Positions 1-10,398 of a DNA stretch of 64,000 bases are shown one piece after another. The translations under genes were made by a program, and so were the position numbers. The stretch spans positions 5,106,066-5,170,065 of the forward strand of contig CM042011.1 in the NCBI GenBank assembly GCA_023525715.1. Direction: 5' to 3'. The stretch's first letter is position 1, and the number at the start of each line of letters is the position of its first letter. Under the pieces are notes generated by a model. The model had not been told where the DNA came from. It ran no database searches and worked only from the letters and a program-made list of their open reading frames with translations. The stretch comes from Cichorium intybus. Taxonomy: Eukaryota; Streptophyta; Magnoliopsida; Asterales; Asteraceae.

Positions 1-571
1 CTAAACCTCTATAAAAAGTCTCACATCGGATTTCCAAAGAAACTTTCAATATTCATGGCCTCTATATAAGCATATCATTTCTTATAAAGTTGGTTTAGGA
101 TTGGGTTCGGGTTTAAACTCAAATTGAACCAAAGAAAACCGAGAAATCGAACCCAACGATTTGAGTTTTGAGTGTGGGTTTGGTTTTAGGTCAAAACTGA
201 CCCAAACTTACTCATGCTCACCCCTAGTAGATGGCAGCTAAGAACGATGGACGACAGTAATAAGTGTAGATGCTTATCATTGAAGATAGAAATTAGTGTT
301 GAAGATGATTATCGATGATGACTAAGTACGACAGACGACGACTACGGACGGTGGATACTAGACAATGACTATGAACGACGACAATGACAGAGTCGTCTTC
401 CCCTAGGTTGCATCATTTGTGTTTCCACTTTCTAGCGACATGTTTGTGTGAGAAGTCTGATTGAAAGATTGAAAGTATTTCAACAAAATAAAATTAAAGG
501 TATTTTGGTCATTCCAGATTTTCCTTATATTTATAATGAATTTAAATTACAAAAAATAATTATAGAAATGT
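1..571. other. Intergenic, no gene seen
   Basis: No convincing coding sequence. Positions 95-200 carry the common plant low-complexity pattern of GGTTTGGGTT and AACCGAAA words. Positions 232-400 are rich in GAC/GAT triplets. A TATA-like TATATAAG lies at 63-70 and a CTCACATCGG word at 21-30, as found in many plant LTRs, so the window may begin inside an old LTR. Confidence 0.4.
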
Positions 572-846
572 TTAAAAATATTTAAAAAAAATTGGACAAA
601 TATGATATTTTAAAAATTGTAAATGGTAATATATAATATTTATTAGGTTTGAACGAGTATGATATTTAGAAGCTTGTAATTGATATATATGATATTTAGA
701 TGTTAAATTGAAAAATATTTTAGACACGGTGTTCCTACTTTGGTCTTCTGTAGCATCTCTCTTACGTTTTGTAGTTGGTTTTCCAGGCATCCATCTAGCC
801 ACAGGTGGTAAAGGTGGTATATATGATGTCTCAGGCTACATGTTAC
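572..846 (-). pseudogene. MULE transposase, C-terminal fragment (beyond the element A insertion)
   Basis: Read on the minus strand from 846, the sequence continues the MULE transposase that stops at 15917 on the other side of element A. The first codons after the junction give M-stop-PETSYIPPLPP, then ARWMPGKPTTKRKRD: the proline-rich, basic C-terminal tail common in plant Mutator transposases after the SWIM zinc finger. The stop (TAG) stands where family members usually have Trp (MWP), so one base change would explain it. The frame runs on to a stop near 572, but residues past about 711 are AT-rich and not recognisable. Confidence 0.75.
842..846. repeat. Target site duplication of element A, left copy (GTTAC)
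   Basis: GTTAC directly precedes the TGAAGGG start of the outer LTR and is repeated at 15917-15921 directly after the CA end of the other LTR. Five-bp duplications are typical of copia integration. Confidence 0.93.
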
Positions 847-1564
847 TGAAGGGTTTTCTAGCAAACAATGAACACAAAAAACTCTTATGGTTCACATGCA
901 ACCCTAGAAAGATCTATGTTTTCTTCTATGAAGATAATAAACTAAAACCTAAAGGCCAACAATTAATTCTAAAGTTTAAATCAGAAGAACCAACCTTTAA
1001 ATCTTGTTCTTGAAGCTAGCAGCAAAAGTATCCTGCCTCAGATGCAAGTCATACCCACAACAATGGAGAAGACAGTCCAGCAGAGTAATCTTGGTGATAA
1101 AATGGCATGAATAATGGGGAGCCAGAGGGTTCCTTTTATAGCCTCCTAGGGTTACACCTGAAACCCTAAGGAGCCTCCAAGTGGGCAAGCCTGTTGACCA
1201 CTTGGACCAGATCCCTAAACCCTAATTAGGGTTTTCGCCAACCCTAGAGAAGCCTCCAAGGGTGGCGCCACTTTTGGCCCCTGAACTTCTCTTTGCCAAT
1301 TATTCAACTATTGAATAAATACAAACTAGTCCTCACACTTTTAATTAATTAATTTAATCACTAAATTAAATCCAATTAATTCTATATTAAATCTCAATTA
1401 ATTATTATAGTTTCTAATTAATATATTAACACTTAAATATATTAATAAACCATTTAATTAATTCTATTGATTTATTACACAATTAATAAATCAACCTTTT
1501 ACTCTACTAAACTCTATCCTGACCTCCAGCTATGAGGGCAACCCAAATGGACTTTGCTTCAATT
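847..1564 (-). repeat. Element A 3' LTR, first part (718 of 768 bp)
   Basis: Begins TGAAGGG and matches 15149-15866 almost base for base. It is cut at 1564 by element B and resumes at 9228. On the minus strand this is the downstream LTR. A TATAAAAG box can be read on the minus strand near 1133-1140. Confidence 0.93.
1560..1564. repeat. Target site duplication of element B, left copy (CAATT)
   Basis: CAATT precedes the TGAAGGG start of LTR B and recurs at 9223-9227. Removing B and one copy restores an uninterrupted 768-bp LTR A. Confidence 0.95.
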
Positions 1565-2332
1565 TGAAGGGTTTCTATGCAATCAATGAACACAAAATAG
1601 CCTAAGGTTCACATGCAACCCTAATAATGATCTATGTTTTCTTCTATGAAGATTAGAACTAAGAACCTAAAGGATACAATTCAATTCTAAAGAAGATTTA
1701 AGAAAAACCAACCTTTGATCTTATGATCCTTTTAAGCAGCAGCAAAAGTATCATGCCTCAGATGAAAGTCACACCCAGGGGATGGAAGAATCAGTCCAGC
1801 AGAGTGAATCCAGAGAGAAGATGGCGTGAATATGAGGTGCCAGGGGGTTCCTTTTATAGCCTCCTAGGGTTACACCTGAAACCCTAAGGAGCCTCCAACT
1901 GGACAAGGCTTTTGACAACTTGGACCAGGCTTACCAAACCCTAATTAGGGTTTCGCCAAACCCTTGGAGGAGCCTCCAAGTTGGCGCCACTTTTGGTCCC
2001 TGGTTTTCCTGGCCAGTTATTCAACTATTGAATAAATGCCAAACCAGTCCCTGCACCTTTTAATTAATTAATTTAATCTCCAAATTAAATCTAATTAATT
2101 CTAGATTAAATCTCAATTAATTAATATAGTTTCTAATTAATATATTAGTACTTAAATATATTAATAAACCATATATATATTTTCTATTGATTTATTATAC
2201 AATTAATAAATCAACTATTCTCTCTACTGAACTATCTTTCCTCTACCCATGAGGGCAACCCAAATGGACTTTGCTTTTAATCATAAGATAAAAGTGTAAT
2301 TACAAGTCATGGCTTAGACACCTAATCCAACA
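1565..2332 (-). repeat. Element B 3' LTR (768 bp)
   Basis: Same length and nearly the same sequence as 8455-9222. Begins TGAAGGG and ends TCCAACA. Similar in layout, about 80% by eye, to the LTR of element A. Confidence 0.95.
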
Positions 2333-2345
2333 GTCTCCCACTTGG
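2333..2345 (-). promoter_or_regulatory. Polypurine tract, element B
   Basis: On the minus strand CCAAGTGGGAGAC lies directly before the 3' LTR start TGTTGG. This is where plus-strand DNA synthesis is primed in plant copia elements. The same 13 bases occur at 9278-9290 in element A. Confidence 0.85.
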
Positions 2346-3140
2346 ATAAGTCTATGACTTTAATTATCTGAACTCTGACCCAGTCAGTTCTGTCCAAAGA
2401 TAAGTGATCTGATGATCCTCCGTCCAACAAGATATTTTCAGACTCAAGACATGGACTAACATCAATCTTTGTCTGACACTCTGTTCCTCGATTTCTGATT
2501 TGCATATGACTTTAGAGACTACTAATTGAACACATCAATCAAGTCCCGGTTGGCCAACACTTTCAGTCAACTTCTAAATCATCGAGAGGCCTACAGATAT
2601 CTGTTTCCCATCGGGTCATGGGACGGATAAGTTTCGACTCATATGTCCGTAACTTTTGCGGGTCCAAGTACATACAACAATGCGTTTTATAGCACCGAGT
2701 TACTGGCGTGGTTTCGTATTGTCAATAAGTACATGTATCACAAATAACAGATCATATCTCTCCACTTAAAGATCATCGGATATTATCGTCTTAACATTGC
2801 TCGTGATATAATCCATGAAGCAATCTGTTAAGCGCGGGTTTATCCAATACTCAAATCTCTATTTCTAAGTACTCATGAACGTTGCAGCAGTCTTACTGCA
2901 ATGTCTAACTCTTTAGACAGTCTGCAACCATTTCATGACAGTCTTAATTCATACTTACTTCCTAACAGTATGATTGACTGTGGAGTTTTAAATAATCCAA
3001 TTATTAAGGAAGTTAAACATGCAAATATAGAAACACAGAAATAAACAATTGACAAAGGCAGTAACAATACTCATTTATAAATCTCTATTATAAAATCACC
3101 GAGTCAATTACATTTATACTGTTACAAGTTTCTAATCTAT
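2346..3140 (-). other. 3' untranslated region of element B
   Basis: About 0.8 kb between the gag-pol stop and the purine tract with no open frame. Much of it is clearly related to 9291-10000 of element A. A perfect 12-bp palindrome, ACAGATATCTGT, at 2593-2604 is kept in A at 9580-9591 inside a conserved block. Confidence 0.8.
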
Positions 3141-6100
3141 CTAATTACTAAAACTAACATCATCCTTCAATCCAATGCTCCGAGCATGTTGATTGTGCTT
3201 AATCCTATTCAGAGCCTTAGTCAAGGGATCTGCAGGATTGTCCTCGGATGATACTCGCTTAACCAGTAAGTGCCCTTCTTCTATCTGATGTCGAATGTAG
3301 TGGTACTTTCTTTCGATATGCCTGGACTTTCCATGGTCTCGCGGTTCCTTTGCCAAGGCGACCGCTCCTTCATTATCGCAGAAAAGTTCCACCGGCTCCT
3401 GAATGCTCGGGACAACTCCAAGATCCCCGATGAAATTCTTTAGCCAAGCCGCCTCCTTAGACGCTTCACTTGCTGCGATGTACTCTGATTCGCACGTTGA
3501 ATCAGCCACCGTTTCCTGCTTGGAACTTTTCCAAGTGACCGCTCCACCGTTCAAAAGAAATACCCAGCCCGACTGGGACCGTCCACTGTCCCTATCTGTC
3601 TGGAAACTGGCATCTGTATATCCACTCACTTTTAACTCATCACTGCCACCAAGGACCAATACCATATTCTTTGTCCTTCGCAGATACTTGAGTATGTTCT
3701 TGACTGCAATCCAATGTGCTTTTCCAAGATTACCCTGGTACCGACTAACCAAGCTTAGTGCATAGGATACGTCGGGACGAGTACATGTCATAGCATACAT
3801 GATCGACCCTACAGCCGAAGCATAAGGTACTCGACTCATTTCAGCTATTTCCTGATCGGTACTCGGACTTTGAGTCTTACTCAATTTTACACCACTTAGG
3901 ATTGGTAGCTCTCCCTTTTTGGAACTTTCCATGTTAAACCTCTTTAACACCTTTTCCAAATATGTACACTGGCTTAGGCCTATCAATTTCCTCTTTCTAT
4001 CTCTAAGTATTCTTATCCCGAGAATATAAGCAGCTTCCCCTAGGTCTTTCATGGCGAAACACTTCCCGAGCCAAGCCTTAACATTCTGCAAGGTCGGAAT
4101 ATCGTTTCCCATGAGCAGTATGTCATCAACATACAGCACAAGGAAAGTGACTATACTCCCACTAGCCTTGACATATACACAGGACTCATCTTCACTCCTA
4201 GAGAAGCCAAACTCTTTGACCTTCTCATGGAAGCAAAGATTCCAACTGCGAGATGCTTGCTTCAACCCGTAGATTGATCTTTCAAGCTTACATACTTTAT
4301 CAGGGTGCTTAGTGTCTACAAAACCCTCTGGCTGACTCATGTAAACATCTTCAGTCAGTTTCCCGTTAAGGAAAGCGGTTTTGACATCCATCTGCCAGAT
4401 TTCATAATCATGAAATGCAGCTATGGCAAGCATTATCCTGATTGACTTAATCTTGGCTACTGGTGAGAAGGTTTCATCATAGTCAACCCCCGGGGTTTGA
4501 GTGAATCCCTTCGCAACCAGCCGAGCTTTATAAGTATGCACTTTTCCATCCATGTCAGTCTTCTTTTTGAAGATCCACTTGCATCCGACTGTCTTTCGAC
4601 CCGGTACATTGTCAACCAAGTTCCAAACTTGATTGTCATACATGGACTTTATCTCGCTGTCCATTGCCTCTTTCCATTTTGCAGACTCGGGGCCTGCCAC
4701 TGCTTCACGGTAGCTAGCTGGCTCATCCAAATTAGTCAATGTACGATCACTGACTAACGTGTCTCCGTCCGAAGTAATATGGAAACCATAGAACTCGGGC
4801 GGTACGCTAACTCTACCTGAACGCCTTAAGGGCAACGAAATGTCAGTAGGTCCAACAGGAACTTCTTCCTCATGTTGGTTGCTAGTTTCTTCTAAGGTTG
4901 TTTCATCGGGCGTCTCCTGAATTTCTTCAAGATCGATCGTACTCCCACTGTCCTCTTTGGATATGAGTTCTCTCTCTCGAAAGAACCCCCGTCTTGCTAC
5001 AAAGACCACGTCCTCGCTTGGTCTGTAGAACAAGTATCCAAAAGACTGTTTCGGGTATCCGATGAAGTAACACCTCTCACTTCTTTCTGCGAGCTTATCT
5101 GAAGTATCTCGTCTCACGAATGCTTCACAGCCCCAGACTTTGATGTGTGCCAACGAGGGAACTTTCCCTGTCCACATCTCGTGCGGTGTTTTCGCAACCT
5201 TCTTGGTCGGGACAAGATTTAGGATGTGGGCGGCAGTCTCTAAGGCATACCCCCAGAAATGGATTGGAAGTGAGGCTCGACTCATCATGGAACGAACCAT
5301 GTCCAACAAGGTTCGGTTTCGTCTCTCTGCAACACCATTTAGCTGAGGTGTTCTTGGAGGCGACAACTGTGAAACAATTCCACATTCCTTGAGGTAATCG
5401 AGAAACTCGATACTAAGATACTCACCGCCTCTGTCGGATCTAAGCATCTTTATTTTTCTGCCCAATTGATTTTCTGCTTCATTCTTAAACTCTTTGAACT
5501 TTTCAAAGGTGTCCGACTTATTCTTGATTAAGTAGACATATCCATATCTACTAAAATCGTCGGTAAAGGTCACATAGAACCGCGTGCCATCTCTAGTGGT
5601 TGTTCTGAAGGGACCACACACATCAGTGTGTATGATATCCAACAGACCTTCACCTCTTTCAAAGGAACCTTTGAATGGTGATTTTGTCATCTTGCCAAGT
5701 AAGCAAGATTCGCACACATCATCTGACCCGAGGTTGAATGATTCCAACACTCCATCCTTTTGGAGTTGGGCGATGCGTTTCTTGTTTATATGGCCAAGGC
5801 GACAATGCCACAGACATGCCTTTTCTATACCGCTTGAAGCATCAATAGTTAACACATTTTTACCATAATTATCAACACACATAATAGATTCATAAACACC
5901 ATCACAAGGCATAGCATTAAAAATAAAGACATCATTTTTGAAAACGGAAATTGAACCATTCAATTTATTAAACTCATAATAAAAGCCTTGTCTAAATAGT
6001 GCATGAAAAGAAATTATGTTCTTTGCCATATCTGGCGCATAGCAACAATTATGTAAATCTAATCTAACTCCAATGCTCAGCATCAGTCCATAAACACCAA

Positions 6101-7172
6101 TCTTGGTAACAGGTGACGTTCGCCTATTGCCCATGACCAGGTTCAGTCTGCCATGCTCCAGTTCCCTACTTTCCTCTAGGCCCTGCAAATCAGAACAGAT
6201 GTGAAAACCACATCCTGTATCAAGGACCCATGAACGGGAAAAAGATGAGTTATTAGATATAGAATATGTACCTGCCTGTGACGGTTTCACTTTACCGTCC
6301 TTGACATCCTGCAGATACGAAGGGCAGCTCCTCTTCCAATGACCCTTCTGCTTGCAGTAAAAGCAGTCGGCCTCTTTGGGGTTCCGAACATGTGGAATTC
6401 CGGAAGACTTACCTTTCGGGGCACCGCTAGATGACCCGACGTGAGTCTTTTCCCTCCAGTTCTGCTTGGGAGGGCCTTTCCGTTTCTTTCCCTTTCCGGA
6501 GCCAATAGCCAGGACAGGCGGGTTGACAGGGAGCATAGCTTTTCCCTTCATCCCGTCCTCAGCCGTACGCAGCATGCGGTGTAACTCAGCTAGGTTTGCC
6601 TGGTTGTTGTTCAAATGATACGCCAGTGTGAACTGGTCATAAGAACTGGGTAAGGAGTTCAGCACTATGTCAACTGCTAAATCCTCATGGACCGGCATTT
6701 CCAGCTTTCTAAGCCTTTCCACGTAACCATGCATCCTCTGCACATGCGCACAGATGGACTCGCCCTCTTTGGGCTTGCTGTTAGTGAAAGCTTTTACAAC
6801 CTCACGCCTCTCGATGCGCTCTTGCTTGCGGAACCTTTCCGCGAGCTCCTTGTACATCTCGTAGGGCCAATAGTCCTCATAGATACGTTGCAGTTCAGGG
6901 TTCATAGTAGCGATCATGATGCAGGCCACTTTGGTTGCATCATCAGAGTGTTTAGTGTACGCAGCGATTTCCTCGGGAGTAGCGGTTTCAGTGTCCACAT
7001 CAACAAGCTCGGTTTCTAGAACATACTCTTTATGTTCAAACCTTAGAGCCATTTTGATGTTGCGAATCCAGTCATTGTAATTGGTGCCGTCCAACGTCAC
7101 CTTTGAGCATAATGACAGAATCGAGGTGACATTACCGGGATTTGAGTGGGGAACGGATTGGTCAGAAGACAT
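3141..7172 (-). CDS. Copia gag-pol polyprotein (element B)
   Basis: One uninterrupted 1343-residue frame starting at an ATG at 7172. Order of domains: gag (about 20-260); a CCHC zinc knuckle (C270, C273, H278, C283); aspartic protease with LDTG at 317-320; the integrase HHCC site (H456, H461, C487, C490) and D517, D580, E616 with DD35E spacing; reverse transcriptase with QMDVKTAFLNG (927-937) and YVDD (1014-1017); RNase H with acidic residues near D1187, E1230 and D1266 and a PADPLTK end. Protease-integrase-RT order is copia type. Length is normal for a single-frame copia protein. I see no frameshift or stop, so the product could be functional. The copia lineage is not assigned. Confidence 0.97.
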   Translation of the reverse strand: MSSDQSVPHSNPGNVTSILSLCSKVTLDGTNYNDWIRNIKMALRFEHKEYVLETELVDVDTETATPEEIAAYTKHSDDATKVACIMIATMNPELQRIYEDYWPYEMYKELAERFRKQERIERREVVKAFTNSKPKEGESICAHVQRMHGYVERLRKLEMPVHEDLAVDIVLNSLPSSYDQFTLAYHLNNNQANLAELHRMLRTAEDGMKGKAMLPVNPPVLAIGSGKGKKRKGPPKQNWREKTHVGSSSGAPKGKSSGIPHVRNPKEADCFYCKQKGHWKRSCPSYLQDVKDGKVKPSQAGTYSISNNSSFSRSWVLDTGCGFHICSDLQGLEESRELEHGRLNLVMGNRRTSPVTKIGVYGLMLSIGVRLDLHNCCYAPDMAKNIISFHALFRQGFYYEFNKLNGSISVFKNDVFIFNAMPCDGVYESIMCVDNYGKNVLTIDASSGIEKACLWHCRLGHINKKRIAQLQKDGVLESFNLGSDDVCESCLLGKMTKSPFKGSFERGEGLLDIIHTDVCGPFRTTTRDGTRFYVTFTDDFSRYGYVYLIKNKSDTFEKFKEFKNEAENQLGRKIKMLRSDRGGEYLSIEFLDYLKECGIVSQLSPPRTPQLNGVAERRNRTLLDMVRSMMSRASLPIHFWGYALETAAHILNLVPTKKVAKTPHEMWTGKVPSLAHIKVWGCEAFVRRDTSDKLAERSERCYFIGYPKQSFGYLFYRPSEDVVFVARRGFFRERELISKEDSGSTIDLEEIQETPDETTLEETSNQHEEEVPVGPTDISLPLRRSGRVSVPPEFYGFHITSDGDTLVSDRTLTNLDEPASYREAVAGPESAKWKEAMDSEIKSMYDNQVWNLVDNVPGRKTVGCKWIFKKKTDMDGKVHTYKARLVAKGFTQTPGVDYDETFSPVAKIKSIRIMLAIAAFHDYEIWQMDVKTAFLNGKLTEDVYMSQPEGFVDTKHPDKVCKLERSIYGLKQASRSWNLCFHEKVKEFGFSRSEDESCVYVKASGSIVTFLVLYVDDILLMGNDIPTLQNVKAWLGKCFAMKDLGEAAYILGIRILRDRKRKLIGLSQCTYLEKVLKRFNMESSKKGELPILSGVKLSKTQSPSTDQEIAEMSRVPYASAVGSIMYAMTCTRPDVSYALSLVSRYQGNLGKAHWIAVKNILKYLRRTKNMVLVLGGSDELKVSGYTDASFQTDRDSGRSQSGWVFLLNGGAVTWKSSKQETVADSTCESEYIAASEASKEAAWLKNFIGDLGVVPSIQEPVELFCDNEGAVALAKEPRDHGKSRHIERKYHYIRHQIEEGHLLVKRVSSEDNPADPLTKALNRIKHNQHARSIGLKDDVSFSN

Positions 7173-7521
7173 CTGAACAAGAAGAAGGTAGTTTTAATTA
7201 GATAGAGTAATAAAAGCAATCCTCATATTCACCCAAGAATAAATATGAGGCTAGGATCCTACAATAACAATCTACAATACCAAAGAGGGATGCCGTAATC
7301 AGTATTGCAAATTTTACAAGGTAGGCGAATGACGATTCAGCCAATTCCACCGCGGAAACATAATCATATTATAATGGAATTCCTAGTTTCTTTGAGATTT
7401 ACCGAACTGTTCGATAGCATGTTTTAATCTCGGGAATGCCCCGCTGTTTGTGACTGGGATACCGAGGATCACAAACCGGGTGTGAATAACCATGCAAATT
7501 GCTTGGTACTCTTGAAGTCAA

Positions 7522-7577
7522 TTGTCATCTCTAATTAACGTGCCGGTAACCCACACACGCTCCGTTAATAATGACAA
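7522..7577. repeat. Leader hairpin copy 1 (element B)
   Basis: Outer stem TTGTCAT (7522-7528) with ATGACAA (7571-7577); inner stem ATTAACG (7534-7540) with CGTTAAT (7563-7569). The 22-nt loop reads TGCCGGTAAC, CCACACACGC, TC. One of six copies sharing this loop in elements A and B. Confidence 0.75.
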
Positions 7578-7589
7578 AATCAAGAAACC

Positions 7590-7667
7590 CATTGCGACTC
7601 TTTGTGGACCCCAGTTGGCGTGCCGGTAAACCACACACGCTCCACCAACGTTCCACAAAGTGCAATG
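7590..7667. repeat. Leader hairpin copy 2 (element B)
   Basis: Same loop core as copy 1 (TGCCGGTAAA, CCACACACGC) on different stems: CATTGC (7590-7595) with GCAATG (7662-7667), CTTTGTGGA (7600-7608) with TCCACAAAG (7652-7660), GTTGG (7614-7618) with CCAAC (7645-7649). Stem bases differ from copy 1 yet pair, which supports a real fold. Confidence 0.75.
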
Positions 7668-8441
7668 TGCAATTTCATGGATTAGCACCAATTCACATTT
7701 TTAACCTAAAGTAACTAGATTGGGATTTGTTTTAGGGTTCTAGTACTTTCAATTATAGCATTATACTTTTAAGAGGCTTAGCGGTTCTATCATACCCGTT
7801 CAGCTAACGACACTCGACTGACCAGGAGAGCGGTGGGTAAGAGTAGATACCCATTAGACTAACATTTTATAGTCAGTCGCCTTATACCCTCTTTATAGGA
7901 CAGTTTTGTGAATGAGGCTTACTAGCGGTAGACTAACCAATTTTCTTATATGTATTAAATTAACTATTAATCATAAATACATATAAGATATATATTTTAA
8001 TCTCATTAAAATATTTTAGAATTAATTAAATTCTAATTTTCTCAAATTATTCTAATTTTCTTGAAAATTTTAATTAATTCTTAAAGCAGATTTAATTTGT
8101 CTTTAATTAATCAATTAATTAAATTAATTAAATCTAATGTAGATATTACCAAATTAATCAAATTAATTTATCTACAATATCCCTTTGATTTTCGAAATTT
8201 ACATGCCAAATAAAGGGGTTCAAGTTATTTTAGTTTATTTGGTTACCAAAAATAACAACACACAAATAAGGCAAGCAAATCAAGCAATCAAGGAAGGGAT
8301 CAAGGAGGGTGGCGGCTAGGGTTAGGAAACCCTAGCCTTGAGATCGATTTTAGCCTCCTCCCAAGGGTTAATTTTCGCCAATAACCCTTAGGCACAAAAC
8401 AATTCAAGCAGTTCATAATCAAATCATAAGAAAACAAGCTA

Positions 8442-8453
8442 GCTCTGATACCA
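8442..8453 (-). promoter_or_regulatory. Primer binding site, initiator-Met tRNA (element B)
   Basis: On the minus strand TGGTATCAGAGC lies one base after the 5' LTR end. This is the standard complement of the 3' end of plant initiator-Met tRNA, used by most plant copia elements to prime minus-strand synthesis. Confidence 0.93.
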
Positions 8454-8454
8454 C

Positions 8455-9222
8455 TGAAGGGTTTCTATGCAATCAATGAACACAAAATAGCCTAAGGTTC
8501 ACATGCAACCCTAATAATGGTCTATGTTTTCTTCTATGAAGATTAGAACTAAGAACCTAAAGGATACAATTCAATTCTAAAGAAGATTTAAGAAAAACCA
8601 ACCTTTGATCTTATGATCCTTTTAAGCAGCAGCAAAAGTATCCTGCCTCAGATGAAAGTCACACCCAGGGGATGGAAGAATCAGTCCAGCAGAGTGAATC
8701 CAGAGAGAAGATGGCGTGAATATGAGGTGCCAGGGGGTTCCTTTTATAGCCTCCTAGGGTTACACCTGAAACCCTAAGGAGCCTCCAACTGGACAAGGCT
8801 TTTGACCACTTGGACCCGGCTTACAAAACCCTAATTAGGGTTTCGCCAAACCCTTGGAGGAGCCTCCAAGTTGGCGCCACTTTTGGTCCCTGGTTTTCCT
8901 GGCCAGTTATTCAACTATTGAATAAATGCCAAACCAGTCTCTGCACCTTTTAATTAATTAATTTAATCTCCAAATTAAATCTAATTAATTGTAGATTAAA
9001 TCTCAATTAATTAATATAGTTTCTAATTAATATATTAGTACTTAAATATATTAATAAACCATATATATATTTTCTATTGATTTATTATACAATTAATAAA
9101 TCAACTATTCTCTCTACTGAACTATCTTTCCTCCACCCATGAGGGCAACCCAAATGGACTTTGCTTTTAATCATAAGATAAAAGTGTAATTACAAGTCAT
9201 GGCTTAGACACCTAATCCAACA
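8455..9222 (-). repeat. Element B 5' LTR (768 bp)
   Basis: The promoter-bearing LTR in element orientation. On the minus strand GGCTATAAAAGG (box at 8742-8749) is a good TATA box. It differs from the 3' LTR at about eight positions by eye. Confidence 0.95.
8742..8749 (-). promoter_or_regulatory. LTR TATA box (element B)
   Basis: CTATAAAAG context on the minus strand inside the 5' LTR, identical in element A at 15435-15442. The transcript would start some 30 bases further along the minus strand. Confidence 0.65.
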
Positions 9223-9227
9223 CAATT
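9223..9227. repeat. Target site duplication of element B, right copy (CAATT)
   Basis: Direct repeat of 1560-1564 straight after the CA end of LTR B. Confidence 0.95.
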
Positions 9228-9277
9228 AACAAGATAAATATAAATATAAAGTCATGGCTTAGACACCTAATCCAACA
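9228..9277 (-). repeat. Element A 3' LTR, remaining 50 bp
   Basis: Continues LTR A exactly where 1564 stopped and ends TCCAACA. It matches 15867-15916. Confidence 0.94.
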
Positions 9278-9290
9278 GTCTCCCACTTGG
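9278..9290 (-). promoter_or_regulatory. Polypurine tract, element A
   Basis: Identical to the tract of element B (CCAAGTGGGAGAC on the minus strand), next to the 3' LTR. Confidence 0.83.
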
Positions 9291-10337
9291 ATAAGTCTAT
9301 GACTTTAATTTATCTTCTGATTAATAAACAACCTGCAGCTTCCTAGAAACTGCTGCCGAACTCTGACCCAGTCAGTTCTGTCCATAGATAAGTGGTCATA
9401 TGATCCTTTGTTCAACAAGATATTTCCAGACACGAGACATGGATTGAGATCAATCTCTGTCTAATACTCTGTTTCCCGATTTCCGATTCTGCTTATGACT
9501 TTCGGACTTCTAATTGAACACATCAATTTAGTCCAGGCTGGCCAGCACTTTAGTCAACTTCAAAATCATCGAGCGGCCTACAGATATCTGTTTCCCATCA
9601 GGGTCAAGGAACGAATAAGCTTCGACTCATATGATTGTGTCTTTTACTTATCAAATTGTACACAACAATGCGTTTGTAACATCGAGTTACCGATGCATTT
9701 ACGCAATGTCAATGCACAACCGATTCGTAAATTTTAACTCATATGTCTCCGCTTCAAGGTCATACGATATTATCGTCTCAACATTGCTCGTGATGTAATC
9801 CATGAAGCAATCTATTGAGCGCGGGTTTATCCAATACTCAAATCTCTATTTCTAAGTACTCATGAACGTTGTAGCAGTCTTACTGCAATGTCTAACTCCT
9901 TAGACAATCTACAAACCAATTCACGACAGTCTTTGTTCATACTTACTCCCGAAAAGTATGAGCGACTATGGACCTTTTGAATAATCAAATTATTCGGGAA
10001 GTGAAACATGCAAAATTGAAACTTAAAATCTGACTGGTGGCTACTATTTCCTAATTACCAAGTCTCCACGAGGTAATCACCAAGTCGGATTTTACATAAA
10101 CTATTATCGGTTTCTAGATTCCTTTTAAACTATTTAATTCGTGTTATGTATCTATGCCTACTTGACCTTTTACTCTTTCTATGTATTCAAATGTCATACA
10201 CTTTATCCGATCGGATATCTTTTCGATGATATTTCAATTTTGGTCATACCGTCATTCTCACTAACAACTCCATTCTATGTACCGTGACTTTCCATGGTTC
10301 TCGGGATCTTTAGTCCACATGACTGCACCCTAAGACT

Positions 10338-10398
10338 ATTTCGAGGTGTTACGATGTGCCAGTGAGCCACACGCGCTCCATCAGAATGCCAACGAAAT
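10338..10398. repeat. Hairpin copy 6 (element A internal)
   Basis: ATTTCG (10338-10343) with CGAAAT (10393-10398), GGTGTT (10345-10350) with AATGCC (10385-10390, two G-T pairs on this strand), GATG (10353-10356) with CATC (10379-10382). The loop keeps CCACACGCGCTC. Confidence 0.55.

Larger units (their letters stand above)
7173..8441 (-). other. 5' leader of element B
   Basis: About 1.27 kb of untranslated leader between primer site and gag start. Positions 7430-7930 match 14145-14650 of element A at about 95% by eye, higher than the two LTR families match. It holds stem-loops at 7446-7476 (GTTTGTGA with TCACAAAC), 7522-7577 and 7590-7667. The primer-site-proximal half (7930-8440) is AT-rich and less conserved. 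Leaders in this position usually hold the packaging and dimerisation signals; that role here is inference. Confidence 0.8.
1565..9222 (-). mobile_element. Complete copia LTR retrotransposon B (likely autonomous)
   Basis: A 7658-bp element on the minus strand with 768-bp LTRs at both ends (TG...CA), 5-bp TSD CAATT, initiator-Met primer site (8442-8453), leader, one open gag-pol frame (7172-3141), a 3' untranslated region and a purine tract (2333-2345). The LTRs differ at about eight positions by eye (about 1%), fewer than the LTR pair of the host element A, which fits the nesting order. Every catalytic motif that can be checked in the polyprotein is present, so the copy could be active. Confidence 0.96.

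Noticed and set aside
18..70. Plant snRNA-like promoter: CTCACATCG word and TATATAAG 34 bp apart
   Set aside because: Spacing suits a Pol II snRNA promoter, but the first element is imperfect and no snRNA start follows. The same words occur in many plant LTRs.
708..1013. Plus-strand open frame of 101 codons
   Set aside because: It crosses the element A boundary at 847 and runs antisense through the LTR, so it is a chance frame.
3403..7019. Several plus-strand frames over gag-pol
   Set aside because: They are antisense shadows of the intact polyprotein and show no family features.
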